DNA from: JALQTD01 sp036825655
GTDB lineage: Bacteria > Bacteroidota > Bacteroidia > Flavobacteriales_D > Sanyastnellaceae
Length of the DNA: 29,698 bases
Direction: 5' to 3'
Assembly: GCA_036825655.1 (NCBI GenBank)
Contig: DAISXU010000016.1
Span: 1 to 29,698, forward strand
The notes beneath the pieces are model-generated. The model searched no databases. It was not told the origin of the DNA and worked only from the letters and a program-made list of their open reading frames with translations. Position 1 is the stretch's first letter; each line of letters opens with the position of its first letter. A program made the position numbers and the translations under genes. Below, piece after piece: positions 1-7,652 of the stretch.

Positions 1-62
1 GACTCGAACCCAGGACCCTCTCATTAAAAGTGAGATGCTCTAACCAGCTGAGCTACGAGATC
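1..62 (-). tRNA. tRNA-Lys (TTT), 3' end cut by window edge
   Basis: On the minus strand the stretch gives a 7-nt acceptor strand (62-56), TA, a D-arm with the GGTTAGAGC pattern, a 5-bp anticodon stem around the loop CTTTTAA (anticodon TTT at 28-26), and the start of the T-arm with GGGTTCGAGTC. The rest of the T-arm and the 3' acceptor strand lie beyond position 1. A -7/-33 promoter candidate lies upstream at 120-149. Confidence 0.95.
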
Positions 63-119
63 GGATTTCAAGGAGCAAAAAAGGCAGCGCGAAGGGCGTG
101 CTGTCCTCGTTTGGGGGGG

Positions 120-149
120 CAAAGATAGACCAAATTCTTTTCGGGCAAA
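120..149 (-). promoter_or_regulatory. Bacteroidota-type promoter for tRNA-Lys
   Basis: Read on the minus strand, TTTG (149-146) is followed after 18 nt by TATCTTTG (127-120). This matches the Bacteroidota primary-sigma consensus (TTTG near -33, TAnnTTTG near -7) in both boxes. Transcription would start near 113, about 50 nt before the mature tRNA, leaving a leader for RNase P to remove. Of the promoter candidates in the window this is among the few with both boxes. Confidence 0.55.
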
Positions 150-221
150 TTCATGGCCATTTTTTTTTCATGGCCCATTGAATTTCCGGGTCTTTCCTGC
201 GCCATGCAACCGCATCAGAAA

Positions 222-239
222 GAAAGATGTCTATCTTTC
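222..239 (+). repeat. 7-bp inverted repeat over the first possible start codon
   Basis: GAAAGAT (222-228), a 4-nt loop, then ATCTTTC (233-239): a perfect 7-bp stem. It covers the ATG at 227, and its right arm is part of the -7-like octamer TATCTTTC. If transcription starts after that octamer, the hairpin is never in the RNA and is just DNA symmetry; if it starts upstream, the hairpin would hide the 227 start. Confidence 0.5.
232..239 (+). promoter_or_regulatory. -7-like octamer abutting start codon of the small secreted protein
   Basis: TATCTTTC matches TAnnTTTG at five of six informative bases. It lies 2 nt before ATG 242 and 5 nt before ATG 245. It belongs to the recurrent start-proximal set described in the findings. 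Confidence 0.35.
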
Positions 240-241
240 GC

Positions 242-640
242 ATGATGATTACTAAGGCACACCACATCTTCTTGGCGTTGCTGTTCATGGGTTTAGCCTC
301 GGCCACCTTTGCACAGTCGCCTCGTCCATCGGCATTCATTGCCGACCTTGAAACAACTTGGTCTGAATGGCAACAAGATGCGAAGCGAATGGAGTTTTGG
401 AAATCCAACGGTTGGGTCTTCGAGGAAACGATCAAGGAGTTGCAAGACCGCAATGCACCATGGTGGCCGCTTGAGGATATTCCATGGGCAGATGGGGAGC
501 TCTCGCCGGAAGAATTGCCAGAAGGCGTAGAACCGGATGCGCTGCATTTTCAAACATGGAATGTTCCAGGAGGTACGTTTCATTTGTTGAGTTTGGTGCG
601 TCTGGAGACCCTCTTCGCCCGATCAAATCAACAGCGTTGA
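242..640 (+). CDS. Small secreted protein of unknown function
   Basis: About 132 residues if started at ATG 242, or 137 from ATG 227. An N-terminal hydrophobic segment ending in ATFAQ looks like a signal peptide, so the mature protein is probably periplasmic or exported. The mature part is rich in Trp, Glu and Pro (WWPLEDIPW, SPEELPEG) and has no motif I recognise. I prefer 242 (or 245): the 227 ATG lies in a 7-bp hairpin (222-239), and a -7-like octamer TATCTTTC (232-239) ends just before 242. The next gene starts 16 nt downstream on the same strand, so they are probably co-transcribed. It may be a lineage-specific product; the reading frame looks protein-like but homology is untested. Confidence 0.6.
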   Translation: MMITKAHHIFLALLFMGLASATFAQSPRPSAFIADLETTWSEWQQDAKRMEFWKSNGWVFEETIKELQDRNAPWWPLEDIPWADGELSPEELPEGVEPDALHFQTWNVPGGTFHLLSLVRLETLFARSNQQR

Positions 641-656
641 ATCAATACCGCTTGTT

Positions 657-3095
657 TTGAAATCAAACCAACACACTTTGGGCATTTACCTAAAAACTGC
701 TTTCGTGGCATGCTCGTTGATAGCAATGAGCTCATTCGTTAGGGGGCAAGAAACGCCCATCTCCAACTCCACACTCACCACCTGCGGGGGCTTTTTAGTG
801 GATACAGGATTAAGCGCAGGAGATTCAAGTCCCAACGAGGACATCACCATGACCTTGTGTCCTGAGGCTCCGGAGACCATCATCACGTTGTACTTCGCTT
901 TGGCCAATTTGGGGCCTGGCGATGTGCTCGAGATTTACGATGGACCAGATACAGATTCCCCGCTGCTTGGTTCGTTCATAGAATATGGCGCACAAGGCTT
1001 GGAAATCTATGCCGGCGCAGCCAACGTCGATGGTTGCCTGACGCTTCATTTCACCAGCGATGCCAATGGAAACAGCAACTTTGTCGCAGAAATGACTTGT
1101 GGTTACCCGTGTGAGCGGCCCATCGCCTATTGTTCTACCGGTGAGGACGTGCCTAATTTGGTTTGCCCAGGTGAGGAAATTACGTTCAACGCCTCCGGTT
1201 CAACAGTTGCGGATGGATTTGAGATCGTTACGTGGGAATGGGATTTTGATGATGGCGAATCGGACAACAGCGGCAGTGTGGTAACCCATGCCTTTGCAAA
1301 TCCGGGGGCTTATAAGGTGCAATTGAGCATTGCTGACAACAACTACGACGAGGATAATCCAGAAGGTTGCGGAAACAACAACCTCATTGACCACCTCATT
1401 TTAGTTTCGACGGAGCCAGATTGGACGGGGTCCAGCGTGGATGCGACGATTTGCTCGGGTCAAATTTTTCCATTGAATGGGGTCGTGAACGGGGTGACTT
1501 ATGATGCGACCCCTGATGCTAATTTTGGTGGAGGCTTGTTCATTCCCGATGATCAATCACAGTGTTTTTCTGCATCCCTCACGTTTAATGGGTTCAATCC
1601 CGGAGCGACCGTCACGGATGGCGAAACGGACATCGTCGATTACTTCATCGAATTTGAGCACAGTTTCATGGGCGATTTGACCATAACGTTCATTTGCCCG
1701 AATGGCCAAACCATGACAGTGCATGAGCAAGGTGGAGGTGGAACATTCCTCGGAGAGCCCATTGACAATGATTTGCTTCCGAATGATCAAGGCGTAGGGT
1801 ATGATTATTGGTGGTCACCGACGGCTGTGAATGGGACCTGGGCAGAAAACGCTGGTGGAACACTGCCTTCCGGCACTTACGAGGCTACCGGGCCTTGGAG
1901 CTTGATGAACGGATGTCCATTGAACGGCACTTGGGAAGTCGAAATCTGTGATTCTTGGGGGTCTGACAATGGCTTCATTTTCGATTGGACCGTTAATTTC
2001 AATCCCAATTTGTATCCGGATCCCATTGTCTTTACTCCCGTATTCGGCCAAAATTGCGATAGCACGTCTTGGTCTGGTCCGTCCATCAGCTCTACTTCGA
2101 GCGATTGCAACAATTTGGAGATTCAGCCCAACTTTGTTGGGACGGAGACATACATCTACACGGCTACCAATGATTTCGGCTGTACTTACGAGTATCCAGT
2201 TGAGATTACAGTTGTTCAAGGTCCTACCATTGAAATGTCGGCCTCTGCGGATTATTGCGGATCTCCTATTGATTTGAGTGGAACTGTCACGAATGTGAAT
2301 CCGGATTACACCTACACTTACAACTGGTCTCCTCCGGGACCGCTCAACACCAGTTCTGGGCCCAATGTCACGGTGACAGATTTAGATGAACTGACCAATT
2401 TCTTGTTAACCGTTACCGTAACGGGAGGAGAGTTGGAGAATTGTTCCGGAACAGAATCGGTTTTTGTAGACGTAATGGAGCCTCCTGTATCATTCGATTT
2501 GGAGCAGTTGGAAATTTGTTTGGGCGAAACGGTGGCCTTGGTCATTCCTGATCAACCCGCAGGGTGGGATCAATACGAGTACGAATGGACGTTCTCCTAT
2601 GTGTGCGATGATCCCTTGACGGAAGAATTGGAAATGTGTTCCGAACCAGCAGGCACCACTGCTGGAATAGGTGTGGACGAATCAGGTGTTTACTCGGTTA
2701 TTATTAGCATGCCAGCCCCTTGTGTCTGGACTGCAGAGGGGGCGTTTGAAGTTGAGGCTGAACCTTGCGAGCTCACCATCCCGAATGTTTTTTCGCCCAA
2801 CAACAAAGGGGATGGAAATGATGCCTTCCGCGTGGAGGGGCTAGACGGTTACCCTCGGAGCACGGTACGCATATACAACCGCTGGGGTTCGTTGGTTTTC
2901 TCACATGACGATTTTGGAAATTCTGCAGGATGGGATCCTACGCCAAGCGAAGCAAGCGAAGGCACTTACTACTACGTGCTGGGAGTTTCAAGGAACGAGG
3001 CGGCGCTCACAGTGACGAACGAAGATGGGGACTTGATGGAGTACGGAGGGACGGGAATGAAGTACTTCCAAGGAACATTGACTTTGGTGCGCTAA
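657..3095 (+). CDS. T9SS-exported protein with CUB, PKD and P-domain-like modules
   Basis: An 812-residue surface or secreted protein. A TTG start at 657 is chosen because it gives a full signal peptide (basic start, hydrophobic core, cleavage near VRG-Q); the first in-frame ATG falls inside the hydrophobic segment. Modules in order: CUB-like domain (~43-148, with DVLEIYDGP), PKD domain (~170-250, WEWDFDDG and HAFANPGAYKV), proprotein-convertase P-domain-like module (~302-450), further Ig/PKD-like sequence, and a C-terminal type B sorting domain (~704-812; IPNVFSPNNKGDGNDAF, IYNRWGSLVF), the gliding-motility-associated family read by the type IX system. CUB and P-domains usually mediate adhesion or binding; no protease active site is visible. 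It lies 16 nt after the small secreted protein and 2 nt before the helicase. Confidence 0.88.
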   Translation: MKSNQHTLGIYLKTAFVACSLIAMSSFVRGQETPISNSTLTTCGGFLVDTGLSAGDSSPNEDITMTLCPEAPETIITLYFALANLGPGDVLEIYDGPDTDSPLLGSFIEYGAQGLEIYAGAANVDGCLTLHFTSDANGNSNFVAEMTCGYPCERPIAYCSTGEDVPNLVCPGEEITFNASGSTVADGFEIVTWEWDFDDGESDNSGSVVTHAFANPGAYKVQLSIADNNYDEDNPEGCGNNNLIDHLILVSTEPDWTGSSVDATICSGQIFPLNGVVNGVTYDATPDANFGGGLFIPDDQSQCFSASLTFNGFNPGATVTDGETDIVDYFIEFEHSFMGDLTITFICPNGQTMTVHEQGGGGTFLGEPIDNDLLPNDQGVGYDYWWSPTAVNGTWAENAGGTLPSGTYEATGPWSLMNGCPLNGTWEVEICDSWGSDNGFIFDWTVNFNPNLYPDPIVFTPVFGQNCDSTSWSGPSISSTSSDCNNLEIQPNFVGTETYIYTATNDFGCTYEYPVEITVVQGPTIEMSASADYCGSPIDLSGTVTNVNPDYTYTYNWSPPGPLNTSSGPNVTVTDLDELTNFLLTVTVTGGELENCSGTESVFVDVMEPPVSFDLEQLEICLGETVALVIPDQPAGWDQYEYEWTFSYVCDDPLTEELEMCSEPAGTTAGIGVDESGVYSVIISMPAPCVWTAEGAFEVEAEPCELTIPNVFSPNNKGDGNDAFRVEGLDGYPRSTVRIYNRWGSLVFSHDDFGNSAGWDPTPSEASEGTYYYVLGVSRNEAALTVTNEDGDLMEYGGTGMKYFQGTLTLVR

Positions 3096-3097
3096 AG

Positions 3098-5002
3098 ATG
3101 GCTTTGAGCGGAAGGGGAGGGCATTTCGCTTCTCCCGAGGAGGAATTGGGTCGCCTCGCCGAGGCACTCGTTTTGGAACAACGGGAGCAGCAGGAGCGCA
3201 TGCGAATTGTGCTTCGAGAGAGTTCACTCGCCATTCGCAGGAAAGAGCGCTTGTCCTGGTCACCCGTGGAGGTGAAGGACATGCGATTTGCAGCTCGCGG
3301 CCGTCAGATTTTGACTTTATCTCCTGTTACAGGTGGTGGCGAACCGCATGCTTTCCGAGTTGGTGCATCCGTTGAGGTTTATCCAGCTGAAGTTTCCGAT
3401 GAAAAACCAGTTCGAGGTGTGGTGCGTCGGGCGAAAGCACTGGAGATTGAAGTGGTTTTTGATCGCTCCGATTTTGATGCTCAAAGCGAATACCGCAAAT
3501 GGACGGTGGATGCTTGCCATGATGAGCGCACGTTTGCTGTCATGGCCATGGCATTGAACCGTTGGATCAATGAGGACAAACAAGAGCGAGTTGTTTTCAG
3601 GGATATGGCATTGGGGTATCGACCAGTTGACCAAAGTTCCGCTCGGTTCACAAGCATTTCGTCTCTGAATGAGCTACAAGCTCGGGCAGTTTGTGAAATC
3701 CTCGCCCAACCCAAGCTCATGCTCCTCCAGGGGCCTCCTGGAACAGGAAAGACGACGACCTTGGTGCATGCCATTGCGGGGCTTGTTCAATCTGGCGAGC
3801 AAGTGTTGGCTACAGCAGCGAGCAATGCTGCTGTCGATGTGCTGGCTAAAAAGTGCATTGAAGCCGGTTTGAAAACGGTTCGCATCGGAAACCCGATTCG
3901 AATAGACGACGATGTCGCCAAGAATAGCTTGGAATCCCTGGTGGAGCGGGATGTTGATTACAAACGCGTCCGTGACCTGCGCCGCCGAGCCGAAGATGCT
4001 TGGCGTGAGGCAACCCGGTATCGCCGAAATTTTGATTCCGATGCGCGGGCTGAGCGCAAAATGGCGAGGGACGACGCGAAAGAGCTTCAAGCGGCAGCAA
4101 CCGATCTCGAACGCGCGATTGAAGAACGGGCGATTCGAAATGCCGACGTGGTTTGCTCAACCCTGACGGGAACTGCGGATTACGATTTGCGTCCTTTCCA
4201 CTTCCCGGTGGTGGTGGTGGATGAGGCTGGGCAGGCTCTGGAACCACTGATTTGGAGCGCCATGTTGAAAGCGGATCGATTGGTTTTGGCAGGTGATCCA
4301 CAACAACTTCCACCAGTAGTGCATGATGCGGCGGCAGCTGCGTTGGGGTTGGATGTCAGTTTATTGGAGAAGCGAATGGCGAGAAGTTCAGAGGCCTTTG
4401 CTCCAGAGGTGGTGCTGCAAGTCCAATACCGCATGAACGCTGGAATCATGGGCACCGTTAACGACTACTTTTATGAAGGTAAGCTGCTTGCGGACGAGTT
4501 AGTCACCCAGCGCCAATTGAGTGGATGCAGTCCTTGGACATTGATCGATACGGCAGGTTGTGGTTTTGAGGAGCAACGCGATGCAGAAGGGGAGAGTAAG
4601 GTCAATCCAGATGAAGCGGCATTTGTCGCAGCCCGATTGGTGGAGTTGAGGAGTCGTTTTCCAAGCGCTAGCATTGGCGTGATCGCACCCTATCGTGCCC
4701 AAGTGCAAGCCATCGAATCCGCCTGGGGAGAACCTGACGCTGGGATGGACATTTCAACAGTCGATTCATTTCAAGGCCAGGAACGCGACATCATTGTTTT
4801 GTCGCTGACCCGAAGCAATTCCGAAGGTGAAATCGGTTTCCTATCCGAGCACAGAAGAACCAACGTCGCGATGTCACGCGCGCGCAAGCACCTCCTTGTC
4901 GTGGGGGATAGCAGCACTTTGGGTGCGGATGACTTTTTTGGTTGGCTGGTGGAACGCAGCGAGGCAGAGGGAGCCTACAAGAGCGCTTGGGAATTTCTAT
5001 AG
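3098..5002 (+). CDS. Superfamily 1 helicase, UPF1/IGHMBP2 (DNA2-like) family
   Basis: A cytoplasmic ATP-dependent DNA/RNA helicase of 634 residues. Visible motifs: Walker A GPPGTGKTTT (~211), Walker B VVVDEAGQA (~370), motif III LAGDPQQLPPV, motif IV QYRMN (~442), motif V DSFQGQERD (~555) and motif VI NVAMSRARK (~588). The N-terminal ~190 residues hold a helical start and a beta-barrel-like region as in IGHMBP2 relatives. The ATG at 3098 is chosen because it follows the previous stop by 2 nt; the frame is open upstream to 2930, but that part overlaps the T9SS sorting domain. Bacterial members are widespread but their role is poorly known (probably nucleic-acid repair or RNA surveillance). Its stop lies 3 nt from the convergent DUF4494 stop. 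Confidence 0.93.
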   Translation: MALSGRGGHFASPEEELGRLAEALVLEQREQQERMRIVLRESSLAIRRKERLSWSPVEVKDMRFAARGRQILTLSPVTGGGEPHAFRVGASVEVYPAEVSDEKPVRGVVRRAKALEIEVVFDRSDFDAQSEYRKWTVDACHDERTFAVMAMALNRWINEDKQERVVFRDMALGYRPVDQSSARFTSISSLNELQARAVCEILAQPKLMLLQGPPGTGKTTTLVHAIAGLVQSGEQVLATAASNAAVDVLAKKCIEAGLKTVRIGNPIRIDDDVAKNSLESLVERDVDYKRVRDLRRRAEDAWREATRYRRNFDSDARAERKMARDDAKELQAAATDLERAIEERAIRNADVVCSTLTGTADYDLRPFHFPVVVVDEAGQALEPLIWSAMLKADRLVLAGDPQQLPPVVHDAAAAALGLDVSLLEKRMARSSEAFAPEVVLQVQYRMNAGIMGTVNDYFYEGKLLADELVTQRQLSGCSPWTLIDTAGCGFEEQRDAEGESKVNPDEAAFVAARLVELRSRFPSASIGVIAPYRAQVQAIESAWGEPDAGMDISTVDSFQGQERDIIVLSLTRSNSEGEIGFLSEHRRTNVAMSRARKHLLVVGDSSTLGADDFFGWLVERSEAEGAYKSAWEFL

Positions 5003-5005
5003 CCG

Positions 5006-5539
5006 TTAGGCTTCGACCTCAGGTGCTTGGTCTAAATCTTCAGTGTACTCCGAAACAGGGGCATGCTCAGGCGCACCAAAACCTGCAGGGCCGGCATTGG
5101 ACCCGCCTTCTTCCTCAAGCGGGAAAACCTCGGTGATTTTTTGGAAGGCAATGGATGGAATGACGTAGCCCACTCCGATGGAACGCATGTGTTCGGCCAC
5201 CTTGTCGTAGGCATCGCGCACGTCGCGCGCGGACAAAAGGATGTGTTCGTTGCTTTCCTTCTCTTTGCCTTTGTCTTCATCGAAGGTGGTGAGTGCAATT
5301 TTTACTTTGAACCACAAATCGGCATCGTCGAAACGGATCACCTCAGAGAAATTGCTCTTTGTGATTTGAGTGATTTCAAAGGGACGAATGCCTTCATTTT
5401 CACAAATGGTGGTCATCCGAGTTTCAGCTTCGGTGTAGTTGAATGCATCCAATACAAATGCTTCAGTTGCCTTAATCTCCGCTCCTTCGCTGTCGTGGCG
5501 AGTGTACTTTACTTTGCAGGTAAACCAGTGCTTCGTCAT
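5006..5539 (-). CDS. DUF4494 family protein
   Basis: 177 residues, cytoplasmic, no signal peptide or membrane segment. The N-terminal ~140 residues carry the pattern I recognise from DUF4494, a Bacteroidota family: MTKHWFTCKVKY at the start, then EAFVLDAFNYTEAE and ITQITKSNFSEV. The function is unknown. The last ~35 residues are an acidic, Gly/Pro-rich tail that looks disordered. A perfect -7 octamer TACCTTTG lies 4 nt before its ATG, so the mRNA could be leaderless. It converges on the helicase and diverges from pcm. Confidence 0.85.
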   Translation of the reverse strand: MTKHWFTCKVKYTRHDSEGAEIKATEAFVLDAFNYTEAETRMTTICENEGIRPFEITQITKSNFSEVIRFDDADLWFKVKIALTTFDEDKGKEKESNEHILLSARDVRDAYDKVAEHMRSIGVGYVIPSIAFQKITEVFPLEEEGGSNAGPAGFGAPEHAPVSEYTEDLDQAPEVEA

Positions 5540-5543
5540 GTTT

Positions 5544-5551
5544 CAAAGGTA
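5544..5551 (-). promoter_or_regulatory. TACCTTTG, -7 element 4 nt before the DUF4494 start
   Basis: On the minus strand TACCTTTG is followed by AAAC and the ATG. All six informative bases of TAnnTTTG match. The nearest upstream TTG is only 14 nt away, closer than the usual 17-23 nt, so the -33 box is not convincing. Confidence 0.45.
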
Positions 5552-5641
5552 AGGTGTTGCCCCTTCAATGGCGGTGGTTTTCTCCACAAGAATTCCCTCC
5601 ATAAAAGACCAGGTTGGTTTTTATTGAGTAAGGCCGCGGCG

Positions 5642-5649
5642 TATCTTGC
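5642..5649 (+). promoter_or_regulatory. Weak -7-like octamer 4 nt before the pcm GTG
   Basis: TATCTTGC matches TAnnTTTG at four of six informative bases, with the same 4-nt spacing to the start codon as several other genes here. Weak alone; listed for the pattern. Confidence 0.2.
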
Positions 5650-5653
5650 AGGA

Positions 5654-6310
5654 GTGAAACTGAAGGACGATTACCAGCACAAAGGAAAGCGGAAGAAGCT
5701 CCTTTCTGAATTGCGAAAGATGGGCATTTCATCTGAGGAGGTTTTGGAGGCCATGGACCGCGTTCCACGTCACTTTTTTCTCTCATCTGCCTTCGATCGT
5801 TATGCATACGTGAACCAGGCGTTTCAAATTGGCGCTGGTCAGACTATATCCAAGCCGTTCACCGTTGCACGCCAAACGGAGTTGCTGCAATGCACACGTG
5901 GCGCAAAGGTTTTGGAAATCGGCACTGGGAGTGGTTACCAATGTGCAGTGCTCTGTGCAATGGGGTATAAGGTGCATTCCATCGAGCGACAAAAAGAGTT
6001 GTTTGATAAGGCCGGTCCGCTGCTTCGTGAAATGGGATGGCGCCCCGAACTTTACTACGGCGACGGTTATCAAGGGAAGTCAGTTTTCGCTCCTTTCGAT
6101 GGGATCATCGTCACCTGTGGTGCTCCCGAAGTGCCCGAAGCACTGCTCGGTCAGCTGGCAATTGGAGGGAAGTTGGTCATCCCTGTGGGAGATGGTGACG
6201 GCCAGAGCATGTTGAGCATAACCCGCAACGCATTGAGCGAATTCACGCAGCAGGAGCATGGTGAATTTGCGTTTGTTCCCATGCTCTCCTCGCGAGCTCC
6301 GAAGCGCTAA
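5654..6310 (+). CDS. pcm: Protein-L-isoaspartate O-methyltransferase
   Basis: Repairs isomerised Asp/Asn residues by methylating L-isoaspartyl groups with S-adenosylmethionine in the cytoplasm. 218 residues from a GTG at 5654. The frame is open far upstream with an ATG at 5063, but that stretch is antisense to DUF4494. From GTG the protein begins with a KDDYQHKGKRKKLL segment, the usual N-terminus of Bacteroidota Pcm. Features: VPRHFF, GAGQTISKPFTVA (substrate-loop region), SAM motif I VLEIGTGSGYQ, and FDGIIVTCGAPEVP. The length fits the family. A weak -7-like octamer TATCTTGC lies 4 nt upstream. Its stop overlaps the convergent YrdC-family gene by 4 nt. Confidence 0.92.
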   Translation: MKLKDDYQHKGKRKKLLSELRKMGISSEEVLEAMDRVPRHFFLSSAFDRYAYVNQAFQIGAGQTISKPFTVARQTELLQCTRGAKVLEIGTGSGYQCAVLCAMGYKVHSIERQKELFDKAGPLLREMGWRPELYYGDGYQGKSVFAPFDGIIVTCGAPEVPEALLGQLAIGGKLVIPVGDGDGQSMLSITRNALSEFTQQEHGEFAFVPMLSSRAPKR

Positions 6311-6927
6311 AGAATAGAATCGAGCGGTCCCAGTCCCTCCCGAACAATCAACACCTCTGACTGCGTGCAGTCCAATACAGTGGATGCTTCCAGCCGGCCT
6401 AATCCACCATCCACAACAGCATCAATGGAATGTGCAAATCGTTCCTCAATCAACTCGGGGTCTGTGGTGTACTCCACTACCGCATCTTCATCGTGTACAG
6501 AGCTCACGACAAGTGGAGTGCCCAATTTCGACACCACAGCTTGAAATGACCCGTGGTCTGGAACGCGGATTCCTATGGTTTTTTTGTTGCCACGGAACAG
6601 CTTTGGGACCTGAGTTGTTGCCTGCAGGATGAAGGTGTATGGACCAGGTAGTGCGCGGCGCATGAGCTTGAACACCTCATTGGTCACCGGCTTCGAATAG
6701 ATGCTCATTTGGCTCAAATCTGCACAGGCCAAGCTGAAAGGCGCCTTCTCCAATTTGACACCCTTCAGCCTCGCCATGCGTTCCATGCCTTTTGTCGAGC
6801 CCAACTTGCAGGCAAAGCTGTAAACCGTATCCGTCGGAATGACGATCAGGGCATCTCGCTCAAGGAGCTCAACAATTTGTTGCACCCGCCGTGGATCCGG
6901 ATTGTCTGGATGAAGGCGGATGATCAT
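6307..6927 (-). CDS. Sua5/YciO/YrdC family protein (threonylcarbamoyladenylate synthase-like)
   Basis: 206 residues, cytoplasmic. The YrdC fold is shown by IPTDTVYSFAC (~30-40), the KGVKLEKAPFSL segment, LPGPYTFIL (~93-101) and IGIRVPDH (~118-125). TsaC/Sua5 members make threonylcarbamoyl-AMP for tRNA t6A37, but this one has SSVHDEDAVVEYTTDPELI where TsaC usually has an SANxSG-type loop. It therefore looks YciO-like, and its t6A role is uncertain. It starts 3 nt after the transaldolase gene, so the two are probably co-transcribed, and its 3' end overlaps pcm by 4 nt. Confidence 0.87.
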   Translation of the reverse strand: MIIRLHPDNPDPRRVQQIVELLERDALIVIPTDTVYSFACKLGSTKGMERMARLKGVKLEKAPFSLACADLSQMSIYSKPVTNEVFKLMRRALPGPYTFILQATTQVPKLFRGNKKTIGIRVPDHGSFQAVVSKLGTPLVVSSVHDEDAVVEYTTDPELIEERFAHSIDAVVDGGLGRLEASTVLDCTQSEVLIVREGLGPLDSIL

Positions 6928-6930
6928 GGG

Positions 6931-7593
6931 TTAAGCCTGGGCTTCTGCTTTCGCGTGATCGGCTAGGAACTGAGCGAGACCAGCATCCGTCAGAGGGTGC
7001 TTCAACAACCCTGTGATGGCACTCAAGGGCCCTGTCATGACATCGGCCCCCAATTCTGCACATTCCAAAATGTGCATGGTGTGGCGAACGCTTGCAGCGA
7101 GAATTTCAGTGCCGTAGTCGTAGTTGTCAAAAATTGTCCGAATCTGCTCAATCAAGTTGAGGCCATTTGCAGAGATGTCATCGAGTCGGCCAATGAAAGG
7201 GCTCACGTAAGTCGCACCTGCTTTTGCAGCGAGTAAGGCTTGTCCTGCTGAGAAAATCAAGGTACAGTTGGTTCGGATGCCGTGGTCGGTGAACCAACGA
7301 ATGGCCTTGATTCCATCGGAAATGCAGGGAACTTTTACGACAATGTTCTCATGCAGGTCGGCGAGGATTTGGCCTTCTGCAATCATGCCTTCGAAGTCCG
7401 TAGAAATCACTTCAGCACTCACGTCGCCATCGACAATCTCGCAAATCGCCTTGTAATGCGCTTGAACGGCAGCTTCTCCAGAAATGCCTTCCTTGGCCAT
7501 GAGGGATGGGTTGGTAGTCACCCCGTCGAGAATTCCGAGGTCTTGCGCCTGGCGAATCTGATCCAGGTTGGCGGTGTCGATGAAAAATTTCAT
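6931..7593 (-). CDS. Transaldolase, small TalC/MipB type
   Basis: 220 residues; pentose phosphate pathway enzyme moving a dihydroxyacetone unit between sugar phosphates through a Lys Schiff base. Visible: FIDTA (Asp6), TTNPS (26-30), the catalytic lysine in VVKVP (Lys87), NCTLIFS (~108-114) and SPFIGRLDD (130-138). The Phe at 132 is where fructose-6-phosphate aldolase (FSA) has Tyr and transaldolases have Phe, so transaldolase is the better call. The length fits this small subfamily. An octamer TAATTTCG lies 4 nt before the ATG. It leads a two-gene unit with the YrdC-family gene and is divergent from the DksA-like gene. Confidence 0.92.
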   Translation of the reverse strand: MKFFIDTANLDQIRQAQDLGILDGVTTNPSLMAKEGISGEAAVQAHYKAICEIVDGDVSAEVISTDFEGMIAEGQILADLHENIVVKVPCISDGIKAIRWFTDHGIRTNCTLIFSAGQALLAAKAGATYVSPFIGRLDDISANGLNLIEQIRTIFDNYDYGTEILAASVRHTMHILECAELGADVMTGPLSAITGLLKHPLTDAGLAQFLADHAKAEAQA

Positions 7594-7597
7594 GGCG

Positions 7598-7605
7598 CGA
7601 AATTA
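7598..7605 (-). promoter_or_regulatory. TAATTTCG, -7-like octamer 4 nt before the transaldolase start
   Basis: On the minus strand TAATTTCG is followed by CGCC and ATG. Five of six informative bases of TAnnTTTG match. No TTG is visible 17-23 nt upstream. Confidence 0.35.
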
Positions 7606-7640
7606 AAGCATTAAATCCAGTTCTTTCTATCAGAGAGTCC

Positions 7641-7648
7641 TAACTTAA
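7641..7648 (+). promoter_or_regulatory. Weak -7-like octamer 4 nt before the DksA-like start
   Basis: TAACTTAA, four of six informative bases, 4 nt before ATG 7653. Listed only because the spacing repeats that of other genes. Confidence 0.2.
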
Positions 7649-7652
7649 TGGC

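Noticed and set aside
155..175. GGCCAT-T8-ATGGCC inverted repeat resembling a terminator
   Set aside because: The T-run lies in the loop instead of after the stem, and no gene ends just before it on either strand.
2930..3097. Helicase start at 2930
   Set aside because: The added 56 residues overlap the T9SS sorting domain of the upstream gene in another frame; ATG 3098 follows the stop by 2 nt.
5063..5653. Long N-terminal extension of pcm (frame open from ATG 5063)
   Set aside because: It is antisense to the DUF4494 gene, does not resemble Pcm, and the family N-terminus begins at GTG 5654.
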